The notes under the pieces were generated by a model. The model was not told the origin of the DNA. It saw nothing but the letters and a program-made list of their open reading frames with translations, and ran no database searches. Positions 18,356-29,084 of a DNA stretch of 64,000 nt are shown piece by piece (position 1 is the first letter of the stretch; each line of letters starts with the position of its first letter). The position numbers and the translations under genes are program-made. The DNA is taken from positions 104,876,001-104,940,000 of the forward strand of contig CM075351.1 in NCBI GenBank assembly GCA_037693485.1, read 5' to 3'. The DNA is from Kitagawia praeruptora. Its lineage: Eukaryota > Streptophyta > Magnoliopsida > Apiales > Apiaceae.

Positions 18356-21300
18356 TTATCTATCCAGCTCTCCATGAGATCCTTGAATAAACTTAATTAT
18401 GGGAGTCCGCCAATCTTCTTGTGTTGAAATGCAAAGTACCTCTTTTCGAGCTATTGACGACTCGTGAAGCTCTCTGAAGTATATAGGCTCTGAGGTATTT
18501 GAAGCTTCTGAGGTGGCCAATTTTGACAAGGCATCTGCCCATTTGTTGTTAGATCTATCGATATTGTTGATGGTCCATGACGCAAAGCTTTGCAACAATT
18601 CTGAGGTGATTTTTCTGTATGAAGCCATCCTTTCATTAAGAGTCTTGAACTCCCCCAAAACTTGTTTCACTACTAGTTGAGAATCACAGAATATGTCTAT
18701 GGTGGATACCTCCAGGTGGTGGGCTAGGATCAAGCCTGCTATGAGACCCTCATATTCCGATTCATTGTTGGTTGTAGAGAATTTGAACTTAATGACCTGT
18801 CGAATGGTGAAGCCCTCAGGACTTGTGAGAATAACTCCCGCTCCACCAGCTTGTGAAGTAGATGACCCATCCGTGAACAAAGTCCAAATTTTATCCTTTG
18901 AGTCTGAGATTATTTCCCCTGGTTCAGAAGAGGCGAAGGTGCATTCTGTGATGAAATCTACAAGAGCCTGAGACCTCATTGAGGTTCTTGGTAGAAATTC
19001 CAAGTGGAACTGACTTAGCTCCACGGTCCACGAGGCCAACCTTCCTGTCATGTCAGGTTTATGAAGTACTCGACGCAAAGGCTGGTTTGTCATCACAATG
19101 ATCGTTCTCCCTTGAAAGTATTGCCTTAATTTTCTGCTGGCCATGACCAAGGCGTATGTAAGTTTTTCTATGTTTGAATATCGAGTCTCAACGTCTTTAA
19201 GTATGTGGCTCGTGTAGTACATGGGCTTCTGATCTGTATTTACCTCCTTGACTAATACTGCAGCCAAGGTCGAGTCAGATGCGGATAAGTACAATTTTAG
19301 AGGCTCGCATTGATGAGGCTTAGCCATGATTGGTGGGGATACCAAAAAATCCTTGATTCCTTGTAAGCTTTGCTCACATTCCTTTGTCCAATTAAAAGTT
19401 TTACTTTTTGAATCTTCCTTGATGGCTTCATACATCGGAAGGCATTTCTTTGAAGATTGAGGTATGAAGCGTTTGAGAGCTGCAATGGACCCTGCGAGGG
19501 CTTGGAGCTCTTTGAGGCACTTTGGAGCTGCCATATTTTGAATAGCTTTTACTTGGTTTGGATCTGCTTCAATGCCTCTCTGAGTGAGTAGAAACCCCAG
19601 AAATCGACCTCCACTTAGACCAAAGGAGCATTTTGTTGGATTTAACCTCATGGTGCTCTCCCTAATTCTTGAAAATGTCTCTCTGAGGTCTTTGACGTGC
19701 TCTGAAGCCGTTGGTGACATTGCTATAATGTCATCAACATATACTTGGATATTTCTTCCTATTTGGGATGCGAAGATTTTGTCCATTGCATGTTGGAACG
19801 TCGCTCCGGCGTTCAAGAGACCGAAGGGTGTAACTTTGAATCCAAAGACACATTTATGGGTTATGAATGCCGTGTCATCTTGATCTTGCTCAGCCAACTT
19901 TATTTGGTTATACCCCGAAAATGCATCCATGAAGGATAGTAGCTCGTTTCCAGCGATGGAGTCGATGAGCTGATCAATATTAGGCAATGGATATAAATCT
20001 TTGGGGCAAGCTTTATTGAGGTCCGAGTAGTCTATGCACATCCTCCACTTGCCATTACTTTTCTTGACTAAGACTGGGTTAGCAATCCATTTTGGGAACT
20101 GAACGGGCTTAATGAAGTCCGCCTCAAGCAGTCTGTCAATCTCTTTTTCGATGGCTTCTTGCTTTTCTTTGGAGAAAATGCGTCTTTTTTGTTTCACTGC
20201 TTGCACTTCAGATTTTATGTTAAGATGGTGGAGGGCTAACTCAGCTGGAATCCCGGGCATGTCCTTAGGAGTCCAAGCAAAAATATCCGCAAAATCTCTT
20301 AAAGTCTGGATGAGTGCTTCACGAAGACCAGGAGGCAATTTTGTTCCAATCTTTACGACCTTCTCAGGGTCGTTGAGGTGTAAAGGAATCTCCTCAATAG
20401 GTTCAACTGGTTCATGACTTGGAGGCTTGGGAAGTTCAATTATGTCCCTTGGATCCATTTCAACTACCTGATTCACCGAGGTCGATGAGCTAACCGGCCT
20501 CTTTGGGAGTGCTGAACTGACATAACATTGTCGAGCTATTTTCTGATCTCCGCAAACCTCACCAACACCAAAATCAGTGGGGAACTTCATCTTTAGATGC
20601 GTTATGGAGACTATACCCTTTAAAGCTGCGATGGTTGATCTTCCCAATATCGCATTGTAGCTTGAGACAGCGTTAACAATGTGAAATTTAACCATGAGCC
20701 ATTTTTGGCAGGGTGGAGACCCAAACAATACGGGCATGTCAATGACTCCAACTGTTTTAACTTCATTGCCCGTGAAACCATACAACGGTGCATCCTTTGC
20801 ACTATTAACTTTTCTATCTCCCAACTCCATTCTTGAAAAGGCACCATGATATAAAATATCAACCGAGCTACCATCATCAATCATAATCTTTTTCACCATA
20901 TTCGTCCCTATTTTAGTGGTGATTACCAGCGCATCTTGGTGATCCTCAATAATTCTGTCTCCGAAATCCTCATCTGAAAATGATATCACTAAGGAGGGAT
21001 TTCTCTTTGGTTTCTTGTTATCCACCCGGAACACCTCTCTTGCATAAGCCTTTTTCGCTCTATTCGATGAGCCTCCCGAGGTACTTCCGCCGGATATGGT
21101 GTCTATAACCCTGTCTGACTCATTTCTTTGTTGCTGCATAGCGTCTCCTCTTTCTACAAAATGAGACAACTCTCCTTTCTGAATTTTGTCTTCAATTAAA
21201 TTTTTTAGTTGATAACACCTTTCCGTATCATGACCCGTGTCTTCATGGTAATGACAAAATTTGTTGCTCGGAGGTCTATTGGGATTCATTGGTCTTGGTG

Positions 21301-21448
21301 GTACATACATTGGATCAGCCTTAAGGATTCCAAGTATCGCGAGTCTATCAGCGTTGAGTTTTGTGAAGTCCTTATCACCTCGTGGTTTCTGAAGCCACGG
21401 ACGTTGCTTAGGTGGAGACGTGCGCGATGTGGGTGATCTGTTTGACAT
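18356..21448 (-). CDS. Outer Ty3 gag C-terminus / protease / RT / RNase H
   Basis: 1030 open codons. Near the start is a knuckle-like CHYHEDTGHDTERC. Next are the aspartic protease (MIDDGSSVDILY, the D-D-G-S variant common in Tat elements), reverse transcriptase (KWRMCIDYSDLNKACPKD, FSGYNQIKL, YVDDIIAMS), the RT-associated RNase H (LYLSASDSTLAAVLVKE) and a second, C-terminal RNase H (LFTDGSSTSQAGGAGVIL, ESEYEGLIAGL, CDSQLVVKQ). A second RNase H domain fits the Tat branch. It is in frame with gag upstream, interrupted by a TGA and a TAA between 21583 and 21480, and ends with a TAA four bases before the integrase frame. Confidence 0.93.
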   Translation of the reverse strand: MSNRSPTSRTSPPKQRPWLQKPRGDKDFTKLNADRLAILGILKADPMYVPPRPMNPNRPPSNKFCHYHEDTGHDTERCYQLKNLIEDKIQKGELSHFVERGDAMQQQRNESDRVIDTISGGSTSGGSSNRAKKAYAREVFRVDNKKPKRNPSLVISFSDEDFGDRIIEDHQDALVITTKIGTNMVKKIMIDDGSSVDILYHGAFSRMELGDRKVNSAKDAPLYGFTGNEVKTVGVIDMPVLFGSPPCQKWLMVKFHIVNAVSSYNAILGRSTIAALKGIVSITHLKMKFPTDFGVGEVCGDQKIARQCYVSSALPKRPVSSSTSVNQVVEMDPRDIIELPKPPSHEPVEPIEEIPLHLNDPEKVVKIGTKLPPGLREALIQTLRDFADIFAWTPKDMPGIPAELALHHLNIKSEVQAVKQKRRIFSKEKQEAIEKEIDRLLEADFIKPVQFPKWIANPVLVKKSNGKWRMCIDYSDLNKACPKDLYPLPNIDQLIDSIAGNELLSFMDAFSGYNQIKLAEQDQDDTAFITHKCVFGFKVTPFGLLNAGATFQHAMDKIFASQIGRNIQVYVDDIIAMSPTASEHVKDLRETFSRIRESTMRLNPTKCSFGLSGGRFLGFLLTQRGIEADPNQVKAIQNMAAPKCLKELQALAGSIAALKRFIPQSSKKCLPMYEAIKEDSKSKTFNWTKECEQSLQGIKDFLVSPPIMAKPHQCEPLKLYLSASDSTLAAVLVKEVNTDQKPMYYTSHILKDVETRYSNIEKLTYALVMASRKLRQYFQGRTIIVMTNQPLRRVLHKPDMTGRLASWTVELSQFHLEFLPRTSMRSQALVDFITECTFASSEPGEIISDSKDKIWTLFTDGSSTSQAGGAGVILTSPEGFTIRQVIKFKFSTTNNESEYEGLIAGLILAHHLEVSTIDIFCDSQLVVKQVLGEFKTLNERMASYRKITSELLQSFASWTINNIDRSNNKWADALSKLATSEASNTSEPIYFRELHESSIARKEVLCISTQEDWRTPIIKFIQGSHGELDR

Positions 21449-21583
21449 GTGTGAAGTGTCATCCCCTTTCTTTAGTTGAACTGGCGAACTTACTTATGAT
21501 CTTCTTGTTCCTCGAGCACCCCGATCACGTCGGTCACCTCGGCAATACTCCCACTGTGAGGACTGTTCAATAAATCTATTCAT

Positions 21584-22846
21584 TCATGCCCTTGGAGATC
21601 TTGAGGATTGGATGCTACCAACTGCCTCTTGGAGAGTTAGCCTCTTCTCGAATAGTTGTATAGCTGCTTGAAGTGATTGAGGCTCTTTTTTGAAGTATTC
21701 TTCCAAAATTGTATTATGTCTAGTTCTATCCACCCCTGCTGCCAAATATGTCATTGCCAAATTTTCTACCAAATCTGGAACTTGGATCATTTCTGCTCTA
21801 AAACGGTTTAAGTATTCTCTCAAACTTTCATTTGACCTTTGGCGAATATTTACAAGAGAGGCCGTCAACTTCCTACCTTTCTTGTTTGTAGAAAATCTTG
21901 ACTTAAACTTTTCTTTCAAACTGTCCCATGATTTTATTGACCTTGCTGGTAAATTGTTGAACCACATGAGGGCTGTGCCCTTCAAGCACATCGGAAAGAA
22001 CTGGCACTTTGCTACGCTACTATGTCCGAAAAAGGACATTCTCCCATCAAAGAAGTTGACGAAGTCATAGGGGTTTGTGGAGCCGTCAAACTGGTCGATA
22101 GATGGAACCTTGAGATCCCTATTTACCTTAACCTTTTCAATATTTTTAACAAATGGACTCTCCGAAGAGACCTCAGCCTCTCCCGAGTGGGATTTTATGA
22201 ACTCTTTGAACTTTAATATCTCCTTTGTTGACAAGCCAGCCGTACTTGATTCTTCTTCCTCATAGTCTTCATCCTCTTCGTCCGAATACTCCTTTTGCTC
22301 ACGTCTATATCTTCGTTTCCTTGAGGAAAACGAGTCGGAAGATACCTCTGTTTTAGAATACTTACTTCCCATAGATGTCCTCCACGAAGGTTCGTAGCTC
22401 TCTGTTTGATACTTGGAGGAGATACGACCCCCAGACACCTCATGGAGCTCTCTCTGCAATCTAATAATCTCTTTCTGCTTCTGAACCTTCTCTGCTAACA
22501 TCTGCCTTTCTTCATCTAGACGACGAAGCTCCTCATCGAGAACAACGCGTTCTGGACGCTCCTCGTGGCTCTCCTGGTTTTGCCTTTGCTTCTTCATCTT
22601 CTCCAAATGCAACCGAGCGTCGTTCGTAAGCACATGCTTCCCTTGAGGTGTTAGAACCAGCTGGCGAGAATCATTTTTCAATCTACGAGATCCGTTCAAC
22701 GGATCTGATAAGCTTGGGCCAGGAGGCGATGCGAACAACGCTTGAGGATCCATTGGAGCCTTGGATTTTGTTGTTCGTTTAACACTCGCGACATCTCGAG
22801 TATTTGGAGCTGATTGTTTGCCCATTTCCTGGTTGTCATCGGCCAT
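21584..22846 (-). CDS. Outer Ty3 gag
   Basis: 420 codons from an ATG about 140 bp after the primer-binding site. The N-terminal half is charged, with a coiled-coil stretch (LDEELRRLDEERQMLAEKV). The second half has the retrotransposon gag core (FDGSTNPYDFVNFFDGRM, FFPMCLKGTALMWFNNLP, KEKFKSRF, RQRSNESLREYLNRF). The TGA at its end is followed by further in-frame coding sequence, so gag-pol was probably one frame. The product would form the virus-like particle. Confidence 0.92.
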   Translation of the reverse strand: MADDNQEMGKQSAPNTRDVASVKRTTKSKAPMDPQALFASPPGPSLSDPLNGSRRLKNDSRQLVLTPQGKHVLTNDARLHLEKMKKQRQNQESHEERPERVVLDEELRRLDEERQMLAEKVQKQKEIIRLQRELHEVSGGRISSKYQTESYEPSWRTSMGSKYSKTEVSSDSFSSRKRRYRREQKEYSDEEDEDYEEEESSTAGLSTKEILKFKEFIKSHSGEAEVSSESPFVKNIEKVKVNRDLKVPSIDQFDGSTNPYDFVNFFDGRMSFFGHSSVAKCQFFPMCLKGTALMWFNNLPARSIKSWDSLKEKFKSRFSTNKKGRKLTASLVNIRQRSNESLREYLNRFRAEMIQVPDLVENLAMTYLAAGVDRTRHNTILEEYFKKEPQSLQAAIQLFEKRLTLQEAVGSIQSSRSPRA

Positions 22847-22985
22847 CCTTCGTTTTAAACGAAGAATTAGAGTCTATTTACACACTATCAAGTCTCGATC
22901 TGTTACTATAATGGATAACCTGACTTGTTTTTGAATTTTTGAATTTTTGATTTTGATGTGTTTGCTTTTTTTTTAGGAGGTAAGA

Positions 22986-23001
22986 GCTCCTTCTAGCGCC
23001 A
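22986..23001 (-). other. Primer-binding site of outer Ty3
   Basis: Directly after the 5' LTR the minus strand reads TGGCGCTAGAAGGAGC. Nearly the same sequence follows the 5' LTR of the second Ty3 element (45596-45613), supporting its role as tRNA primer site. I do not assign the tRNA. Confidence 0.65.
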
Positions 23002-23002
23002 T

Positions 23003-23124
23003 TGTTAAAGTATAATATATTTAATGAACCAATCCTTTAAAATGTTGGAGCTACAAGTATATTTATAGGGCTTTAATTGGGCTTTTAATGGGCCTTACTC
23101 AGTAGGCGGGCCTTGGGCCCAACA
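23003..23124 (-). repeat. 5' LTR of outer Ty3 element
   Basis: 122 bp, about four mismatches to 223-344. It is followed by GTTAC at 23125-23129, the second copy of the target duplication. Confidence 0.95.
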
Positions 23125-23387
23125 GTTACCTATATTTTAAGTAACTATTATTTTATTATATTTTAGGGGATGAAAATAGGAATTGCCTTTGACCTATTAA
23201 TCAGTTCCTATCAACAAACATTAGGATCAATATCTATATCCAATATGCATATATAATATCTGGCATAATTCTCTATTATTCATAATCAATTTTAGTATTT
23301 TTATGGCAATACTTGTAAATTGTAACTTTTCATCCGCCACCCCGTAAGTTTTGCTACATATGTGTTGTACTTGGACATTTCTTCTAG
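23125..23387. other. Host flank upstream of NHL pseudogene A
   Basis: AT-rich sequence after the Ty3 element, and probably the remains of the promoter and first codons of the NHL-type gene. No intact frame is visible. Confidence 0.4.
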
Positions 23388-23666
23388 AGATCCACAACTT
23401 GAAATTGGTTTAACCTCTCATTTCGTCCCAGCCAAATTCTCGTGGACCGGAACGTCCAGATGATTTTTAGACCAGTTCATAGTCGTGAAGTGGACTTCAA
23501 GTTTTCTTATGCCAAAATCTTGATAGATTACGATGACAAGATAGTTGGGGCGACGAATCTTATGTCCTTTGATTTAACTTGAAACAATGATCCTGTGCAT
23601 TTTGGGAAAGTTTGTAGGATTGTGAGTTACGTTAATGTTTCCACAGTCTACGACATTGCACGGTGT
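23388..23666 (+). pseudogene. NHL/LEA-2-type gene, copy A, 5' piece
   Basis: Reading from about 23388, the frame gives peptides that align with the two other copies in this window: FRPSQILVDRNVQMIFRP against LNQISADWNVQMSLKA, VDFKFSYAKILIDYDDKIV against the strand 'SHGYFKFTN..', and NNDPVHFGKV against KNPPMHFGKE. It has an internal TGA (near 23580), no recognisable N-terminal membrane segment, and breaks off at the target site of the copia element at 23667. The family (NDR1/HIN1-like, LEA-2 domain) consists of membrane-anchored stress and defence proteins. Confidence 0.7.
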
Positions 23667-24329
23667 TGTTAGGCGGCAGCCTTTTCTTTGCCAAACTTCA
23701 CCAACCCTTTCACCAACCATTTCACCAACCCCACCTACTACATTTAACTCCTATAAATACTCATCTCCTCCTTCATTATCAAATACACCATAATTCTCTC
23801 TTCTCTCTCTCTATAGCTGCTAGATAGTCCATCTAGTAGGGGAACCGATTTAGCCCGCTTTCAGGAAGTGTCGAGATAGAAGGTCCTCGTGCCTAAACTA
23901 TTCCTTAGGGTACGTGGGTTTGACTGCAGCCATCGGAGGTGGTCCCGCTGCAGGGGTCTTTCTATCAGGTTGTGTGGCACTGTCCGGGTTGGGAGAGGGA
24001 GAGAAGGAAAGGTTATCGGGAAATAGTGATAGGGAGAGGTTTTGAGATAAACACTTCAGTGAGTTGGGAATATACATAATAGGTATTATAGGGCTGAATT
24101 TTTGTATAAATTCAAGGGGCCGGATACCCAGATATTGTAATCTCTTTTATCTAGTGTGAAGTTGTTGCTATTGTGGATGTAGGCTGGGCCGAACCACGTT
24201 AAATCTCTTGTCTCTTTTACTGTATTGTTGGTTTGTTGCTTCATTGCTATCACGTATATTTGTGGATCTAAGCACACATATTTACCAAATCGCTTCCGCA
24301 TTCGCAGGGAATCGGGCAGATTCCTAACA
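23667..24329 (+). repeat. 5' LTR of deleted copia element
   Basis: 663 bp, TGTTAGGCGGCAGCC to TTCCTAACA. It is very similar to 26283-26948, with scattered substitutions and small indels. A TATA-like CTATAAATA sits near 23751. Confidence 0.93.
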
Positions 24330-24500
24330 GTTGGCATCAGAGTTAGTTGTGTCTAAATTATTGGTGCCGAAGGAAAATCGTTAAGAAAAGTGGTTGTCTA
24401 ATTTGGCACCGTTTTGACGGAAGTGCTCCTATTGTTTCTTACACTTACCTGACCAATTGATTTAGTTGTTTGGATTGGTTTGTGTGTGCAAACAGAGATC

Positions 24501-25526
24501 ATGGCAAGTATTAAAAGATTCACGGTGACTCCATATGATGGTAAAGGAAGTTTTACTCTTTGGCATAGAAGGGTAAAGGATATCCTAACCCAATAGAAGC
24601 TAGCAAGGGCTTTGAAGGGGAAGGAGGGAAAACCAACAAAGATGAGTGATGAAGATTGGGAGGATGCTGAGTCGCAATGCATGAGTACCATCAGATTTTG
24701 CATTGCTGATAACATTATCAATAATGTTGTTGACGAAAGCACGCCGAAGGAATTATGGTCAAAGTTAGAAACATTGTATCTCGGGAAGAACTTGACTACA
24801 AAGTTAAATCTGAAGCGCGAGTTATACAAGCTGAAGATGGCAGCTCAAGGCAATGTTATTGAGCACATGAATGTGTTTAATGGTATTATTGATCAACTTG
24901 AAAAGGTTAATGTAAAATTGGAGGAAGAAGATAAGGCCCTTATTCTTCTTACTTCGCTTCCGGAGTCATTCGATCATTTTGTCACAACCATTTTGTATGG
25001 AAAGGACACGTTAAAAATGGAGGAGGTTCAGTCAGCACTTTTGTCAAATGATGGAAGGAAGAACTAGGATGGTGACAAGGACGGAATGACAGTTTTGGCT
25101 TTGCGTAGTCAAAATAATAGAGGAAGGGGTGTTGTGAGAGGATCTACCAATAGCAGGGGTAAATTCAGATACAGTGAAAAGGGCATGCAGTGCTTTGGTT
25201 GCAAGGAATGGGGTCATATTAGGCCGAATTGTCTGCTTAATAAGAAGGATCCAGATGCATCATTGGCTATGGTTACTCTCGATTGTGAAGATGTTTGCAC
25301 CGTCTTCAATCGAGGCACTAGTTCTCCAGGAGAATGGATATTAGACTCATGGTCATCTTACCATGTATGTTCCGAGAGGGGGCATTTTGACAAATTCAAA
25401 GATACAAAGAATGAAACAGTTTCTTTGGCTGATGGATCTACTTGTGAGATCAAGAGGATTGGAATTGTGAAAATCAAAATGTTCGATGGAATAGTTCGCA
25501 GCTTGAACGGGGTAAGATGTGCCTAA
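24501..25526 (+). pseudogene. copia gag and partial protease (degraded)
   Basis: The frame starts at ATG 24501 after the primer site. It has a gag core (DGKGSFTLWHRRVKDIL, ELWSKLETLYLGKNLTTK, LLTSLPESFDHFVTTIL), a CCHC knuckle (CFGCKEWGHIRPNC) and a protease start (EWILDSWSSYHVC). In-frame stops lie at 24594 (TAG) and 25065 (TAG). The protease active site shows W where G is expected in D-S-G. After 25526 a one-base shift restores the typical PKLRKNLISIGRL segment. The copy cannot make a working polyprotein. Confidence 0.88.
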
Positions 25527-26282
25527 GCTGAGGAAGAATCTAATATCTATTGGTCGGTTAGCTTCATAAGGTTACAGATGCTCTGTAGTAGGGGGAGCTA
25601 TGAATATCAAAAGAGGCCGTGTGGTTCGGATGAAGGGAGAGCTACGTGGGGGAATATATCGTCTGATTAGTACGTGGCTAGAACGTACTGGAACTTCGAA
25701 AATCTGGTTATCACGTGCACGAGGGAAGAGTGACTTGAAGGATACTGCTGCGGTTGTATTGCCTTCCAGTCTAGACGATGGTGCAAAGACTGCTGGGATG
25801 GAAGCTTGGTCGAAGGGCTTCCATGACATCAACGAGTAGTTGGTGTGTTGCAGCTGCATATGGGCATCGATCAACACGAATCAAGTGAGCAGTGAACCAT
25901 GCAACAGATTGATTTGTTTGATATGCAGTTGAGGAGTAAATGAAAGATCGATGGTCACGCTTGTGTGTGTGATGGTCACACTTGCGTGTGTGATGGACTA
26001 CATATGGGATTGGCCGACGTGAATCAAGTGAGTATGTGTGTATACAACAGATTGCTTCACATGTATGTAGTTGGACAAATAGAGGTCAATGGTACACTTG
26101 TGCGTATAGCAAGTAGGCATTCAAGAATGAATGTGCAAACTAGGGTATAGTTTGGAGTCTTGGACTCGGGGGGAGTTTTGTCGTAGGGAATGATACGGAT
26201 CGAGGAAAAGTTGGAGTTATGCCAACAGGGCGCAGGTATGGAGTGCAAGTGAAGAGCTGTGAGTTTGGAAAGAGGGGGAGAT
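25527..26282 (+). other. Remnant pol and untranslated interior of deleted copia element
   Basis: 25600-25720 encodes a GAG-pre-integrase-like segment (RGRVVRMKGELRGGIYRLI). The rest has only short frames and a repeated GTGTGTGATGGTCACACTTG-type stretch near 25960-26000. It is the region that replaced integrase and RT, ending in the polypurine tract. Confidence 0.6.
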
Positions 26283-26948
26283 TGTTAGGCAGCAGCCTTT
26301 TCTTTGCCAAACTTCACCAACCCTTTCACCAACCATTTTACTAACCCCCACCTACTACATTTAACTCCTATAAATACTCCTCTCCTCCTTCATTATTAAA
26401 TACACCATAATTCTCTCTTCTCTCTCTATAGCTGCTAGATAGTTCGTCTAGTAGGGGAGCCGGTTTAGCCCGCTTTCAGGAAGTGTCGGGATAGAAGGTC
26501 CTCGTGCCTAAACTATTCCTTTAGGTACTTGGGTTTGACTGCAGCCATCGGAGGTGGTCCTATTGCAGGGGTCTTTCTATCAGGTTGTGTGGCACTGTCC
26601 GGGTTGGGAGAGGGAGAGAAGGAAAGGTTGTCGGGAAACAGTGATAGGGAGAGGTTTTGAGATGAACACTTCAGTGAGTTGGGGATATACATAATAGGTA
26701 TTGTAGGGCTGAATTTTTGAATGAAATTCAAGGGGCCGGATACCCGGATATTGTAATCTCTTTTATCTAGTTTGAAGTTGTTGCTCTTGTGGATGTAGGC
26801 TGGGTCGAACCACGTTAAATCTCTTGTCTCTTTTACTGTATTGTTGGTTTGTTGCTTCATTACTATCACGTTTATTTGTGGATCTAAGCACACATATTTA
26901 CCAAATCGCTTCCGCATTCGCAGGGAATCGGGCAGCTGGTTCCTAACA
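26283..26948 (+). repeat. 3' LTR of deleted copia element
   Basis: 666 bp matching 23667-24329. It is followed by GGTGT, the target duplication, after which NHL copy A resumes in the same frame. Confidence 0.93.
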
Positions 26949-27096
26949 GGTGTTTCAACGCTTGAACTCTAAAATTAAATGCTGAGTTTGCAGCTTCTGG
27001 TAATAAGATTCAGAAAGTTTGGTTCATGGCCAACGATTCGGTTTACTACTTTTGGGTAGTGAATCGTCAAAATGTATGTGAAGTACTTTAATAGCC
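26949..27096 (+). pseudogene. NHL/LEA-2-type gene, copy A, 3' piece
   Basis: If the copia element and one target repeat are taken out, the reading frame of 23388-23666 continues here. KLNAEFAASGNKIQKVWFMA and VYYFWVVNRQNVCEV correspond to INAGKVKFNVGFVAWVKP and DYWWIMNCENVELV of copy C. A TGA lies close after the junction, and the end runs into copia debris. It is a pseudogene in addition to the insertion. Confidence 0.65.
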
Positions 27097-27099
27097 TTC

Positions 27100-28135
27100 T
27101 ATTGAACCTGATCACAGACAATGTACTTTAACAACCTTCTTTTGAACCTGATCACAGATAAAATGAAAATCAATGGCAATATGCTTCATACGACTATGGA
27201 ACATCGAATTTTGACACAAGTATGTTGTGCTCACATTATCGCATTAGAAAGTTGGAGAACATTTCAGCGGTAAAGCTAATTCTCTTGGTGATCCAATAAA
27301 ATTAGTTAACTACGCCACATATGGGCTTCAACAACGCTTTTTTCAGTGTTACAAGCAAAAGTGTTACCATATATGCCTTAATATTGGTCTACGCCTACAC
27401 GTTTCTTCCAAAGCATCGGCAACCGCACGATACTTGACTTCCGTGGACGAACGAGCAACACCTCTCTGTCTTTTTGAGGACCAACTGACAGAATTGAGAC
27501 CATAGTACAAAACGTAATATGTGGTAGAGTGCGATCAGAAGGATTGCCTGCCCAATATGAGTCAGAATGTACATAGAATAAACATTGAGGGAAGTTGATT
27601 TTGTAGGACTTAACATCAGTCCAATTGTAGCGGTGCCTTTAAGGTAGTGTAGAAGTCGCTTAATTCCTGTCAATGAATGTGGTGAGGAGAATGCATGAAT
27701 TGCGATAATTTATTAACTGCAAATGAGATATCTTGCCTTGTAAAGGAGAGAAATACTGAAGCTTTCCGAGTATGCTGTAATTAGTGACATCATGGGAAGA
27801 AGCGTCATTGGAGACATGCAATGCAGATGAATAACTCATTGGAGTATGAACTGTGTGAAATTCAGACATTTGTGCCAGTTAATATGTCATGAATGTATTT
27901 AGCTTGGGAAAGTATAATTCATCCGACCTATGTAGCACCTCAATTGTGAGAAAATAATGTAGGGGGCCTAGATCTTCGTCCCTGAATCACTTTATTCATA
28001 ATATCAAGATGACTTCTAGTAATAACAATGTGATCAATGTAGACGAGAATATAAATAGTGTATGAAGCATTGTGCTTGATAAACATGGATGCATCAGAAT
28101 GAGATCAGTAAAAACCTGCTGACATGCATAAATAG
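27100..28135 (-). pseudogene. Fragment of another copia pol (RT to RNase H)
   Basis: On the minus strand, peptide signatures of copia RT and RNase H appear in several frames: NASYTIYILVYIDHIVI (the YVDD box, here YIDH) near 28050, then TPMSYSSALHVSND, GIKRLLHYLKGTATIGLML, and near 27200 FHSRMKHIAIDFHFI. Stops and frameshifts are frequent, and no LTRs were found around it. Between 27083 and 27160 a 40-bp piece is tandemly duplicated (GTACTTTAA...CCTGATCACAGA). Confidence 0.8.
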
Positions 28136-28272
28136 TTGGTAACCTCTGTATACTAGGCCCGGGAAGACTGTTTAAAACTGTTAATGATTATATTGTTCTT
28201 GATGATAATTCAAAACATCTAAACATCTATTCAGTTTGACTCACATGAAGATAATGAGTGAAGTAACATGTC
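28136..28272. other. Short unassigned gap
   Basis: AT-rich sequence between copia debris and the next LTR remnant. No feature seen. Confidence 0.4.
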
Positions 28273-28920
28273 TGTTGGACCTAGATTATTGAAATATTTT
28301 GTTTCTAGTGGGCGTTGTAATCTTGGCTATATAACCAAGTGTACTAGCAGCTTTGTAACTAAGAAACACAAATGCGTTTGGGTAGAATTGTTAGAGTTTC
28401 TTGTAAAAGCAAAGCACTAAAAACTGCAACGGTGTATTTGTAAAAATATCACAGATTACTTCTTCAATATATATAACTCAGGTGGATCATACAACTCCAC
28501 CTGAAATTTTAAATATTGTGGAGTCCTTATTTTTCTGTTATACAATTGCTATTACAAACTATTCTTATACACTGTCTTACTCATGAAAGTTGAAAACGTT
28601 ATATAGATTGTATTCAACCCACATTCTACAATCTTTTTGTTGTATTGTTGAAAAACAACAATTGTTATCAAAGCAAGCTTCTAACATACAAGAAGTTTAA
28701 AGATCAGAAACAATATCAACCATGGGAAGAAAGGATTCAGAGGTTAAGACACTAGTTCTTGACAAATACAATTACTTTCATCGAAAAGTAAAGATGCATC
28801 TACATCTTATGCCCATTGATGAAGGCTATGTTAACTGCCTTAAGAAAGGCCCTCATGTGTTCTAATGAAGGCTAATTCTTGAATTCGATGAAGCTGGCAC
28901 CTCTGCTGTTGGTAGGCATA
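28273..28920 (+). mobile_element. 5' end of a truncated SIRE-like copia element
   Basis: 28273-28660 looks like an LTR (TGTTGGACC ... AAAACAACA). It is followed at 28661 by TTGTTATCAAAGCAAGCTT, a mutated tRNA-Met primer site in the same place and context as in the intact SIRE element. At 28722 an ATG opens a gag start (VLDKYNYFHRKVKMHLHLMP) matching the SIRE gag N-terminus, lost after about 45 codons. No 3' LTR or further interior is present, so it is a truncated remnant. Confidence 0.75.
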
Positions 28921-29084
28921 ACTTACTCAATTGTTTTAATAACTATAATGCATGTAAAAATGAAAACAAAAATTTCTTATTTCTTAATTAACCAACCCAA
29001 ATTATTTTGTTGATTTTGTACGTTTTTTAACCAAGTGCATGCATGTCCCAGTTATTTTTTTTATGCATTGTTGTTTTAATATGT
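28921..29084. other. AT-rich gap
   Basis: No gene or element recognised. Confidence 0.4.

Larger units (their letters stand above)
223..23124 (-). mobile_element. Ty3/gypsy LTR retrotransposon (Tat-like) with antisense gene, hosting a nested SIRE element
   Basis: A complete element bounded by 122-bp LTRs (223-344 and 23003-23124) that start TG and end CA. Its 5-bp target duplication GTTAC lies at 218-222 and 23125-23129. Gag-pol reads on the minus strand: gag 22846-21584, protease-RT-RNase H 21448-18356, integrase 18352-17180. The primer-binding site follows the 5' LTR (22986-23001), and a polypurine tract precedes the 3' LTR (complement of 350-359). After pol, on the opposite strand, is a three-exon gene (737-15703). 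The copia element 1640-14604 is inserted within this element; without it the Ty3 is about 9.9 kb. Integrase lies after RNase H, as in Ty3/gypsy. The RT type and the antisense ORF suggest the Tat branch (inference). LTRs of 122 bp are unusually short for that group. I count 4 mismatches between the LTRs. Confidence 0.95.
23667..26948 (+). mobile_element. Internally deleted Ty1/copia element inside NHL copy A
   Basis: 3,282 bp with LTRs 23667-24329 and 26283-26948. Its target duplication GGTGT lies at 23662-23666 and 26949-26953. A tRNA-Met-type primer site (TTGGCATCAGAGTTAG) follows the first LTR, and the purine tract GGAAAGAGGGGGAGAT precedes the second. Inside are gag and a protease start (24501-25526), a short GAG-pre-integrase piece (25600-25720), and then non-coding sequence. 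Integrase, RT and RNase H are missing, so the copy is non-autonomous. Confidence 0.95.

Noticed and set aside
24086..24337. Minus-strand frame in the copia LTR and its twin at 26513-26917
   Set aside because: Both lie in LTRs and mirror each other; no domain, no independent evidence.
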